Positions 10,084-17,610 of a stretch of DNA of 64,000 bases are shown one piece after another. Each line of letters begins with the position of its first letter. The stretch's first letter is position 1. Below the pieces are notes generated by a model, which made no database searches, had not been told where the DNA came from, and saw only the letters and a program-made list of their open reading frames with translations. The position numbers and the translations under genes were made by a program. The stretch spans positions 41,551 to 105,550 of the forward strand of contig JALHOJ010000004.1 of NCBI GenBank assembly GCA_022843045.1, written 5' to 3'. Origin of the DNA: Phycisphaerales bacterium (GTDB lineage: Bacteria; Planctomycetota; Phycisphaerae; Phycisphaerales; UBA1924).

Positions 10084-11346
10084 ATGGCCTTGAACCCGCC
10101 GGATGCTGTGCAGTTTCTTCCCGCCTTGTCGCTGGGGTTGGCGGCGGCGATCGCGATTCCGTTGCTCGCGGTAGGCGGGCTGCTGTGGTGGTCGGGGCAG
10201 AAGTTGATGAAGCCGCTGGTGGCGTTCGCGGCGGGGTGCGTGGGTGCGCTGGTTGGGCTGGGGGTTGCGGCGTTGATGCAGAACAGCATTGCGCTGATTT
10301 TCCTGCCAGTGGCGGGTTTGGGGGTGGGTGTCGCGCTGGGGCTGATGCTTTTCCGGCTGGCGACGGCGCTGGTGGCGGGGGCGATGGCGTTCATGGTGGT
10401 GGCGTCGGTTGGGAGCAGCGTGGTGATGCCCAAGCACGCGGTGCTTGCCCCGGCGCCGCAAGTCGCGCGGACCGAGAGCGTGCAGGAGGGCGCATCGATG
10501 TCCGCCGCAGCGCCTGCGCCGCACGAAGCAGCGGCTCAGTCACTCAAAGAACTCGCGACGGAGAGCATCGCTCGCGCGAAAGCCGCGGCGGCGGCGCGGC
10601 CGGCGCAGTCGTTTGATGGAAAGCAGGACGCGAAGGGCGAGAGCGCGAAGGAGTACGTGGATGTGCGACAACTTCGCGTGGGTGACAACCCGCTCGCGGT
10701 GGAGGAAGTGCGGGTGGATTCGGGACATCGCCACCTGGTGATTCGCAGCGGACCCACGCCTGAGGAACGCAAGAAGCTTGAGGAGCAGCAATCCTCGCCA
10801 CTGGAAAAGCTAAAACTGGACGGGCTGGGTGGTGCCGGCGGGTTGCTGGGCCAGTTCAAGGCGGATGCGGAGAATCCTGACGCCGCGGCGCAGAAGTTTG
10901 CGGCGTTGCTGGGCGGGGTGGGCGGGACGGCGAACGCAGCGGATGCTGCGGCGCAGGTACCGATGCGTTCGGTCGTCATCGTGCTGGCGCTCGCGGGATC
11001 GATCGCGGCGACGGTCTTCGGGCTTGCGCTGTGGAAGCATCGCCAGACCGTCGCGCTGGTCGCGGCGGGGCTGGGTTCGGGGTTCTTGGTGAGCGGCGCG
11101 AGTGTCATGCTGCTTGCGGCCAAGCCTGACGCGGAGTGGCTGACGGGCTTGATGGCGAGCATGTTGTTTGCGGGCTTGTGGCTGGCGCTCACGGTGCTGG
11201 GCGCGATATCGCAACTTCGACGGGCGCGGGCGACGCAGATCGAAGAGACTGGCGGGGTGGCGGGCACGATTCGCAGCAAGCCGGTGGAGGAGGGGAAGGC
11301 GAAGCGGAAGGTGACGCGGATTCCGGCGGCGAAGAAGGCGGCGTGA
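10084..11346 (+). CDS. Hypothetical multi-pass membrane protein with Ala-rich soluble loop
   Basis: I do not recognise a family. The ATG at 10084 is preferred over an in-frame TTG at 10027 because the upstream extension is polar and unlike a signal, although neither start has a clear Shine-Dalgarno. The 420-residue product has about four hydrophobic segments in residues 15-110, then a charged Ala/Glu/Lys-rich region (about 115-295) with KKLEEQQ-type helical sequence, then three more hydrophobic segments (about 298-375) and a basic tail ending AAKKAA. This suggests an inner-membrane protein with a large cytoplasmic or periplasmic loop. It is not in an obvious operon with the NRDE gene 75 bp downstream. 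Function unknown. Confidence 0.7.
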   Translation: MALNPPDAVQFLPALSLGLAAAIAIPLLAVGGLLWWSGQKLMKPLVAFAAGCVGALVGLGVAALMQNSIALIFLPVAGLGVGVALGLMLFRLATALVAGAMAFMVVASVGSSVVMPKHAVLAPAPQVARTESVQEGASMSAAAPAPHEAAAQSLKELATESIARAKAAAAARPAQSFDGKQDAKGESAKEYVDVRQLRVGDNPLAVEEVRVDSGHRHLVIRSGPTPEERKKLEEQQSSPLEKLKLDGLGGAGGLLGQFKADAENPDAAAQKFAALLGGVGGTANAADAAAQVPMRSVVIVLALAGSIAATVFGLALWKHRQTVALVAAGLGSGFLVSGASVMLLAAKPDAEWLTGLMASMLFAGLWLALTVLGAISQLRRARATQIEETGGVAGTIRSKPVEEGKAKRKVTRIPAAKKAA

Positions 11347-11421
11347 GAGGGGCGGATTCGTGGCGATGATGGGATGGCGGGATGGCGCGAGTTGCGGGGG
11401 AGGTGCGCGCTATGCTCGCGC

Positions 11422-12219
11422 GTGTGCACGCTCTCGGTCATTGCGATTCGTGGGGAACAGGTCGGTGGGTCTCGCGCGGGCTATCGCGTGGTGATGAATC
11501 GCGACGAGCGCGATGATCGGCCAGAGGCCAAGCCGCCTGCAATTCACTTGTATCATGGGACGCGCGCTCTGGCGCCCGTCGATGCGCTTGCGGGCGGGAC
11601 GTGGATCGGCGTGAACGCGCACGGAATGACGTTCACGCTCATGAATCGCACGGACACGGTCAAGCCTGCGCCGCCCGAGCGACCGCTGTCGCGGGGGTTG
11701 ATCATTCCGGCGCTCGCGCACCATGCTCGGCTCGAAGACGCCATCGAAGCGGCTCGGGCGTTGGACTGGTCGCGATATCCGCCTTGTCGACTGACGATTT
11801 TCGCGCCCGGTGCAGTGGTCGCGGCGTCACCTCGGATTGCGACGTTCTCCTGGAGCGGGGATGCCCAGATCGGAAAGGGCGTTGACGAGTCGATCTTCGC
11901 CAGTCCCGCTGCGTGCTTTGCGAGTTCGGGGTTGGGGGATGCGCTTGTGCAGATTCGCGTGCAGTTGTTTGAGCAGACGGTGCAAGGCGGGCTTGATCCG
12001 AGCGGGCAGTCTCGGTTTCATCAGCATCGCTGGCCCGAGTCCTCCCCCACTAGCGTGTTGATGAGCCGGCCCGCGCATCGGACGGTGTCGATCACGACCG
12101 TGGAGGTCGGCGAGACGATCACGATGGCATACTCGCCAGTTCGGCGGGCGACGGGTCCGGGAACTGACGAGTTGGTCGTGACAGAGCCGGTCCTTGCGAG
12201 TCTGGTTCGGCGCGATTGA
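11422..12219 (+). CDS. NRDE family protein (TANGO2-like)
   Basis: The 265-residue product contains the family signature MNRDERDDRPEA followed by GTWIGVNAHGMTFTLMNR, which identifies the NRDE/TANGO2 family (Pfam PF05742). I chose the GTG at 11422 because it gives Met-Cys-Thr-Leu-Ser-Val, the usual family N-terminus with Cys at position 2. An ATG upstream at 11374 would add an atypical 16-residue leader. Family members are proposed to have an Ntn-hydrolase-like fold, and the eukaryotic homologue is linked to Golgi organisation and heme or lipid metabolism. The bacterial substrate is not established. No operon partner is evident; the polysaccharide-export permease starts 63 bp downstream. Confidence 0.85.
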   Translation: MCTLSVIAIRGEQVGGSRAGYRVVMNRDERDDRPEAKPPAIHLYHGTRALAPVDALAGGTWIGVNAHGMTFTLMNRTDTVKPAPPERPLSRGLIIPALAHHARLEDAIEAARALDWSRYPPCRLTIFAPGAVVAASPRIATFSWSGDAQIGKGVDESIFASPAACFASSGLGDALVQIRVQLFEQTVQGGLDPSGQSRFHQHRWPESSPTSVLMSRPAHRTVSITTVEVGETITMAYSPVRRATGPGTDELVVTEPVLASLVRRD

Positions 12220-12282
12220 CGGCGATCCCGCGTCTTTGTGGCGGAGGGGACACCCGCCCGGGCTTTTCCTACCCTTGGCCAC

Positions 12283-13233
12283 ATGTCCGCAGCCGGCGTT
12301 GTTGCCAGCACATCTCCGAGTTTGCCTGTCGCAGCGGCCCCCGCGCTGCATCGCGTGGGTGCGCCGGTCACATGGTCGCAGGCGCTGAACCCGGCACGGA
12401 TGGTTGCCCAGATTGTCCGCGATCGATCGCTGATCTGGCAGTTTGCGCAGCGGGACATTGCAGCGCGGCATCGCGGGTCGTGGCTGGGCATCCTGTGGGT
12501 GCTGCTGCATCCGCTGGTGATGCTGGCGGTGTACACGTTCGTGTTTGCAATCATCTGGGAGGCGCGGTGGTCGGAGACTGGCGCAGGGGGAGCGGCGGGT
12601 CCGCTGACGGGGACGCTGGCGGAGAAGGCGACGTTCGCGATCACGCTGTTTTGCGGGTTGGTCGTGTATGAGGTGTTTTCGGTGAGCGTGAGCAACGCGC
12701 CGACACTTGTGGTGCACAATCCCAACTACGTGAAGAAGGTGATTTTTCCTCTGGAGGTGCTGCCCCTGGCGCAGGTGCTGGCAGCGCTTGTGCTCTCGGC
12801 GGTTGGGATCGGCGTGCTGCTGGTGGCCAACCTCGCGCTGCGGCACACGGTGTCGGCGACGATTTGGGCGGTGCCGCTGGTGCTGGTGCCGCTGGTGTTG
12901 CTGGCGGGGGGGCTCACGATGCTGGCGAGCGCGCTGGGAGTGTTTCTGCGTGATCTGCGCGTGATCGTGACGGTGCTGGTGCAGATCCTGTTTTTCATGA
13001 CGCCGATTTTGTACCCGGCGGAGAAGCTCGCGAAGCTCCCCGCGTGGTTGCAGTCGCTGCTCTCGTTCAATCCGCTGGCGCCGATCTTTGAGAGCGCGCG
13101 GGCGACGCTGGTGTTTGGCGCGATGCCCGACTTCGCTGGCCTGGCGTATGCGGCGGCAGTCGGGTGCGTTGCGTTTGTGATTGGCTACGCAGTCTTCACC
13201 AAGGCGAAGAGGGGGTTCGCGGATGTCCTCTAG
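12283..13233 (+). CDS. wzm: ABC-2 type polysaccharide export permease (Wzm/KpsM-like)
   Basis: The 316-residue product has the layout of the ABC-2 polysaccharide/polyol-phosphate exporter permease: a cytoplasmic N-terminal amphipathic stretch (FAQRDIAARHRGSWLGILW, about residues 46-64) followed by about six membrane segments. It pairs with the ATPase that starts inside its last codons (11-bp overlap), which implies translational coupling and a heteromeric Wzm-Wzt transporter. The role inferred is export of a lipid-linked O-antigen or capsular glycan across the inner membrane. The ATG at 12283 is preferred to a GTG at 12238, which would only add a non-conserved leader. Confidence 0.92.
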   Translation: MSAAGVVASTSPSLPVAAAPALHRVGAPVTWSQALNPARMVAQIVRDRSLIWQFAQRDIAARHRGSWLGILWVLLHPLVMLAVYTFVFAIIWEARWSETGAGGAAGPLTGTLAEKATFAITLFCGLVVYEVFSVSVSNAPTLVVHNPNYVKKVIFPLEVLPLAQVLAALVLSAVGIGVLLVANLALRHTVSATIWAVPLVLVPLVLLAGGLTMLASALGVFLRDLRVIVTVLVQILFFMTPILYPAEKLAKLPAWLQSLLSFNPLAPIFESARATLVFGAMPDFAGLAYAAAVGCVAFVIGYAVFTKAKRGFADVL

Positions 13234-14809
13234 CGCGACGCCCAGTTCGACGCCAATTGCGGCAAGCGTCGGTCCTTCGCTCGCGGAGGCGCTGGCGATG
13301 GAGGACCCGGTGGACTTTGTGGGTCCGAGCGGGTTGATTGAGCCCAAGGTCGCCGGATCGCTCGCGACCAACAGCGACGCGCCGGTTGCGATCCATGTCC
13401 AGGGCGTGGGGAAGTGCTATCAGATTTACAACAACCCGGCGGATCGCCTCAAGCAGGCGTTGTTTCGCTTCCGCAACAAGAAGTATGCGCGGGACTTCTG
13501 GGCGTTGCGGGATGTGTCGCTGACGGTGCGCAAGGGCGAGAGCCTGGGCATCCTGGGCCGCAACGGGAGCGGGAAGAGCACGCTGCTGCAGATCATCGCG
13601 GGGACGCTGGCGCCGACGACGGGGTTTGCCGAAGTCGCGGGACGGGTCGCGGCGTTGCTCGAGCTAGGAAGCGGATTCAACCCGGACTTCACGGGTCGCG
13701 AGAATGTGTACCTGAACGCGGCGATTCTGGGGCTGAACCGAGCGCAGATCGATGAGCGGTTTGACGCGATCGCGGCGTTTGCGGACATCGGCGAGTTCAT
13801 CGATCAGCCGGTCAAGACGTACTCGTCGGGGATGCTGGTGCGTCTGGCGTTCGCGGTGCAGGTGCAGGTGGAGCCGGACATCCTGATCGTCGATGAGGCG
13901 CTCGCGGTGGGCGATGCGCTGTTTCAGAAGCGCTGCTACACGCGGCTGGAGGAACTCCGCGCCAAGGGTGTCACGCTGCTGTTCGTCAGCCACAGCCAGG
14001 AGAGCGTGCGGACGCTCACTTCGCATGCGATCTTGCTCGACAAGGGGCGGGTGGTCGCGAGCGGCACGTCGGCGGATGTCATTCTCGAGTACCGCAAGCT
14101 TTTGCACGAGGCGGAGAAGTCGTTCTTTGATCGGGAGATCAAGCGGCATCAGCAACCTGCGATGCCGAGCGATCCCGCTGCAAGCATGACGCCAACCGGA
14201 TCCGTGAACGGAACGCATGCCACGAAACAGCACGAAGCGGCTTCAACTGTGACCGCTCCCGCCGCGACGGGCGCGACGCGGAATCTGTCGTTTGGGGATC
14301 AGGACGCGACCATCACGCGCGTCGAAGTGCTGGACGCGACGGGCGAGCCGGCGACGTACTTCACATCGGGACAGGCGCTGTCGATCCGCGTGCACTTCCA
14401 GTGCCACGAGCCAGTCAGCCGACTCAACGTCGCGATCCGCCTGCGCAACAAGCAAGGCGTGATGGTGACGAGTTGGGGCACGTTCAATCAGGACCTGGCG
14501 GTGCTGGATGATGCCCGCGCGACCGAGGCACAGCGCGCCAACACCTTCTGGCGGCGCTCCTTTGCGAAGGGATACAAGGGCTGGGTGCAGTTCGACTTCG
14601 GATGCACGTTGGGCACGGATCTGTACGAAGTGCAGGCGGGTCTGGTGGAGGAACTCGACACGTCGTACATGAATCAGCGGATCATTCACTGGAAGGACGA
14701 GGCCGGGTTCTTTCAGGTGGGCGTCGTTCGGCAGGCGGCACAGACGCCCCGCGAACAGTTCTTTGGCGGCCTGGTGAACTTGCAGATCAAGGCGACGTCG
14801 CCGGACTAA
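13223..14809 (+). CDS. wzt: ABC polysaccharide exporter ATPase with Wzt C-terminal domain
   Basis: The 528-residue ATPase has Walker A GRNGSGKST (about residues 112-120), the Wzt/KpsT-type signature YSSGM in place of LSGGQ, Walker B ILIVDEALAVGD and an H-loop in VSHSQ. After the nucleotide-binding domain (about 60-305) and a low-complexity Ala/Thr linker, residues about 355-515 form a beta-rich domain (ITRVEVLDATG..., TSWGTFNQD...) like the Wzt C-terminal domain that recognises the capped non-reducing end of O-antigen. The ATG lies inside the permease gene and overlaps its stop. The N-terminal extension of about 55 residues before the conserved core is unusual. With Wzm it would energise glycan export. 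Confidence 0.93.
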   Translation: MSSSATPSSTPIAASVGPSLAEALAMEDPVDFVGPSGLIEPKVAGSLATNSDAPVAIHVQGVGKCYQIYNNPADRLKQALFRFRNKKYARDFWALRDVSLTVRKGESLGILGRNGSGKSTLLQIIAGTLAPTTGFAEVAGRVAALLELGSGFNPDFTGRENVYLNAAILGLNRAQIDERFDAIAAFADIGEFIDQPVKTYSSGMLVRLAFAVQVQVEPDILIVDEALAVGDALFQKRCYTRLEELRAKGVTLLFVSHSQESVRTLTSHAILLDKGRVVASGTSADVILEYRKLLHEAEKSFFDREIKRHQQPAMPSDPAASMTPTGSVNGTHATKQHEAASTVTAPAATGATRNLSFGDQDATITRVEVLDATGEPATYFTSGQALSIRVHFQCHEPVSRLNVAIRLRNKQGVMVTSWGTFNQDLAVLDDARATEAQRANTFWRRSFAKGYKGWVQFDFGCTLGTDLYEVQAGLVEELDTSYMNQRIIHWKDEAGFFQVGVVRQAAQTPREQFFGGLVNLQIKATSPD

Positions 14810-14816
14810 ATCACGC

Positions 14817-17591
14817 ATGTCTTCCGTGGATTACCAATCCCTGTACAACACCTACTGGCAGCGGCCCGACCGCTTCGGCAGTTCGTCGTTTGCCGATGCG
14901 ACGGCGATGGCGAGGCGGGTGATGAAGGTCGCGGGGGCGGGGAGCGTGTTGGATGTCGGGTGCGGCTTTGGCGCGTTGGTCCACGCGTTGCTGCGTGAGG
15001 GCATCGACGCGCGGGGCGTGGACATCGCACCGGTCGCGATTGATCACGCGAACGCGACCTCTCCTGGGAGGTTTCAGGTCGGATCCATTCTGGCGTTGCC
15101 GTTCCCGGATGGCGCGTTTGACACGGTGGTGTGCACGGATTGCCTGGAGCATCTTGCAGAGAGCGATGTGCAGGTTGCGCTGCGCGAGTTGGCCCGCGTG
15201 GCACGCAAGAACGTCTTCATCGTTGTGAGCACGGTGCAGGACCGCGATCATCAATGGCACCTGACGGTGCGGGACCGGGATTGGTGGGAGTTGCAGGCGT
15301 TCACGGCGGGCGAAGGGACGAATCACCTGCTTCGCAGGCATCCGCGCAGCCTGCTGGATGTGTCGTACGAAGCGAGAGAGCATGAGGGGCCGTCGGTGAC
15401 GCTCGCCCTGGAGAAGTGTCCCATTGCGATGCGCGAGTGGCTCCGTGAGCGACTGCTCAAGGACCGCGGCTTGCACATGGACATGCTCCGCGAGCCCGGG
15501 CGGCGAGCGGACGCGCATCTTGCCCGGTACGTGCACGCGGCGAGCGTGGTGCGTCCTGGGGACAGCGTGCTGGACGCGAGCTGCGGGCTTGGGTATGGAA
15601 GTCATGTGCTGCGGCAGTGCACGAGCGCGGCGAGCGTGCTGGGCGTGGACATCGATCCGCAGGCGGTTGCGTATGCACAGGCGGCATATGGCGAGAGCGC
15701 ACGGTTTGAAGTGGCGGACGCGACCGATCTGTCGCGTGTGGCGGATCACAGCATCGATCTGGTAGCTTGCTTCGAGACGCTCGAGCACGTTGCGGAGCCG
15801 GAGAAGATGCTCCGCGAGTTTGTGCGAGTGTTGACGCCCGGCGGACGGCTGCTGGTGAGCGTGCCGCACGATTGGACAGATGAATCGGGGCACGATCCCA
15901 ATCCACATCACTTGCAGGTGTACGACTGGGCGAGGCTGAGGTCGCAGTTGCTGGTCGCGGGCGGGGCGGATGCTGCAGAGCCCGCGCCGTCGCTGGACAA
16001 CACGCTCTGGATCGAGCAACTGCATCGCCAACTCGCGGGCGGAGGCATGAAGCACGCGAGTGCGGCTCGCGTGATCGCGCCGCTTGCAGTGAACGAGCAA
16101 GACGAACTCGTCGAACCCGATCTCGCCAAGAGCCAGCCGACCGAGTGGCTGCTCGCGACGGCGATCAAGTCGCCGCTCGCGCCCAACTCCGCCTGCAGCC
16201 CTGCAACGTATCGCGAGACGATCTTCACCGACGCATCGGGCAGCGTCCCGGCGGGGAATCTCGCGAGTTTCAAGCGCGATTACGAGAATCCGTGGCTTCT
16301 GCGCAGCATGATCGCCTTGGGCATGCGAATCACGCGGCCCACTCTGCTTCGTGAACTCGCGCGACGCGTGATGCATTATGCACCGGAGAACTCGCCCGAC
16401 TTTGGCGGGGCCTTGTGCGTGCTGCTGTACGACGCACTGACGACGCCGCAGGCTGCCGCTTTTGAAAGCGAGTTGCTTGGCCGTGTGAGCACGCTGGACA
16501 CGCAGATGAGCCGCAATCCGCATGTGCTGCGGTGGCGGGTGTCGAACTGGTTCGCCGCGGGGCTGTTGCATCAGCGACGGGGCGATCTCGCGGCGGCCCG
16601 CGTCGCGTTTGATCGCTGCACGGCGTACGACGTACTGGCGTTCTCGCCGTTGCTGGCGACCAAGACGATCGAGGCGCGTTTCCGGCTGGGGTGCATGATC
16701 GCGGGCGAAGATCTTGCAGGCGCAAAGCAGCATTGGCACGCGGGGGTGCTCGAGGCACAACGGGTCTTGCAGGCTGATTGGGTCAATCTGTGGGGCGATG
16801 ACCAGGCACCGCTGCCCTTTGCTCTGCCCGAGGCGTCGCAGGTGATCGATCTGGCGGCGCGATGCGCGGCCGCGCTTCGCGCGGGCGAGGCGTGGCGATC
16901 AAGCCCCGCGCACGCGCTCGCGATGACGACCCACACACCCGCTCAGCAATCCCGCTCGCTCGCGAGCGAACATGCTGCGTTGCAGCGTGCCTGGGCGGAC
17001 CAACGTCACCAGCTCAGCCAACTCCGCGACGCCGACGCTGATCTTCGTGCTGCGCTCGAACGGGTGACGCAGAGTCGCGATGCGTGGGCAGGCGAGGCCA
17101 AGCGGCTTGAAGGCGAGTGGAAGCAGCTTGCAGCGAGAATCGAGCGGCTTTCCGCCGCTGAGAGCCGTGCCAAGGATGACGCTCAGGCGATCGCGGACCT
17201 GCGGACGCGGCTGCTGGACGCGGAGCGGCGCTGTGCGGAGGCCGATGCATCGGTCGAGCGGCTCTACGACGAAGCCCAACAGCTTCTCCGGGATCGCGAC
17301 CGCTGGCTCGCGGAAGCCAAGCGGCTTGAAGGCGAATGGAACGCATCACAGACAACGATTGCAAAGCACCAGTCGCTGCTCGCGGAGACTCGCAGCGAAC
17401 TCTCGGCCCGTACGAAGTCGCTGGACGACGCGGTCGCACGCCTCCGATCGCTGGAACAATCGCTCGCGTCGCTCACATCCCAAGTTCAGTCGCTCCACCA
17501 ACGCCGAGCCTTCCGAGCCCTGCAATCCTTGAGCCTGCTCACACCGATTTCGATCGAACCCAAACCCAACGGCAACCAAGCCACGCACTAG
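14817..17591 (+). CDS. Tandem SAM-dependent methyltransferase with C-terminal coiled coil
   Basis: The 924-residue product carries two class I methyltransferase domains. The first is at about 1-200, with motif I VLDVGCGFG and a following CTDCLEHL. The second is at about 230-380, with motif I VLDASCGLGYG, then VLGVDID and CFETLEHV. A mostly helical middle region (about 470-700) follows, then a coiled coil from about 705 to 905. The coiled coil repeats the block (A/L)(G/A)EAKRLEGEW twice. It starts 7 bp after wzt, so it is in the same operon. By analogy with WbdD it could methylate the growing glycan end and set chain length through its coiled coil. That is an inference from architecture and context; no kinase domain is seen. 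Confidence 0.85.
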   Translation: MSSVDYQSLYNTYWQRPDRFGSSSFADATAMARRVMKVAGAGSVLDVGCGFGALVHALLREGIDARGVDIAPVAIDHANATSPGRFQVGSILALPFPDGAFDTVVCTDCLEHLAESDVQVALRELARVARKNVFIVVSTVQDRDHQWHLTVRDRDWWELQAFTAGEGTNHLLRRHPRSLLDVSYEAREHEGPSVTLALEKCPIAMREWLRERLLKDRGLHMDMLREPGRRADAHLARYVHAASVVRPGDSVLDASCGLGYGSHVLRQCTSAASVLGVDIDPQAVAYAQAAYGESARFEVADATDLSRVADHSIDLVACFETLEHVAEPEKMLREFVRVLTPGGRLLVSVPHDWTDESGHDPNPHHLQVYDWARLRSQLLVAGGADAAEPAPSLDNTLWIEQLHRQLAGGGMKHASAARVIAPLAVNEQDELVEPDLAKSQPTEWLLATAIKSPLAPNSACSPATYRETIFTDASGSVPAGNLASFKRDYENPWLLRSMIALGMRITRPTLLRELARRVMHYAPENSPDFGGALCVLLYDALTTPQAAAFESELLGRVSTLDTQMSRNPHVLRWRVSNWFAAGLLHQRRGDLAAARVAFDRCTAYDVLAFSPLLATKTIEARFRLGCMIAGEDLAGAKQHWHAGVLEAQRVLQADWVNLWGDDQAPLPFALPEASQVIDLAARCAAALRAGEAWRSSPAHALAMTTHTPAQQSRSLASEHAALQRAWADQRHQLSQLRDADADLRAALERVTQSRDAWAGEAKRLEGEWKQLAARIERLSAAESRAKDDAQAIADLRTRLLDAERRCAEADASVERLYDEAQQLLRDRDRWLAEAKRLEGEWNASQTTIAKHQSLLAETRSELSARTKSLDDAVARLRSLEQSLASLTSQVQSLHQRRAFRALQSLSLLTPISIEPKPNGNQATH

Positions 17592-17610
17592 TCCGTTCCG
17601 TCTCTTCTTC

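Noticed and set aside
9567..10616. Possible gene starting in the spacer before the membrane-protein gene
   Set aside because: Runs out of frame over the real gene and has poor coding character and no ribosome-binding site.
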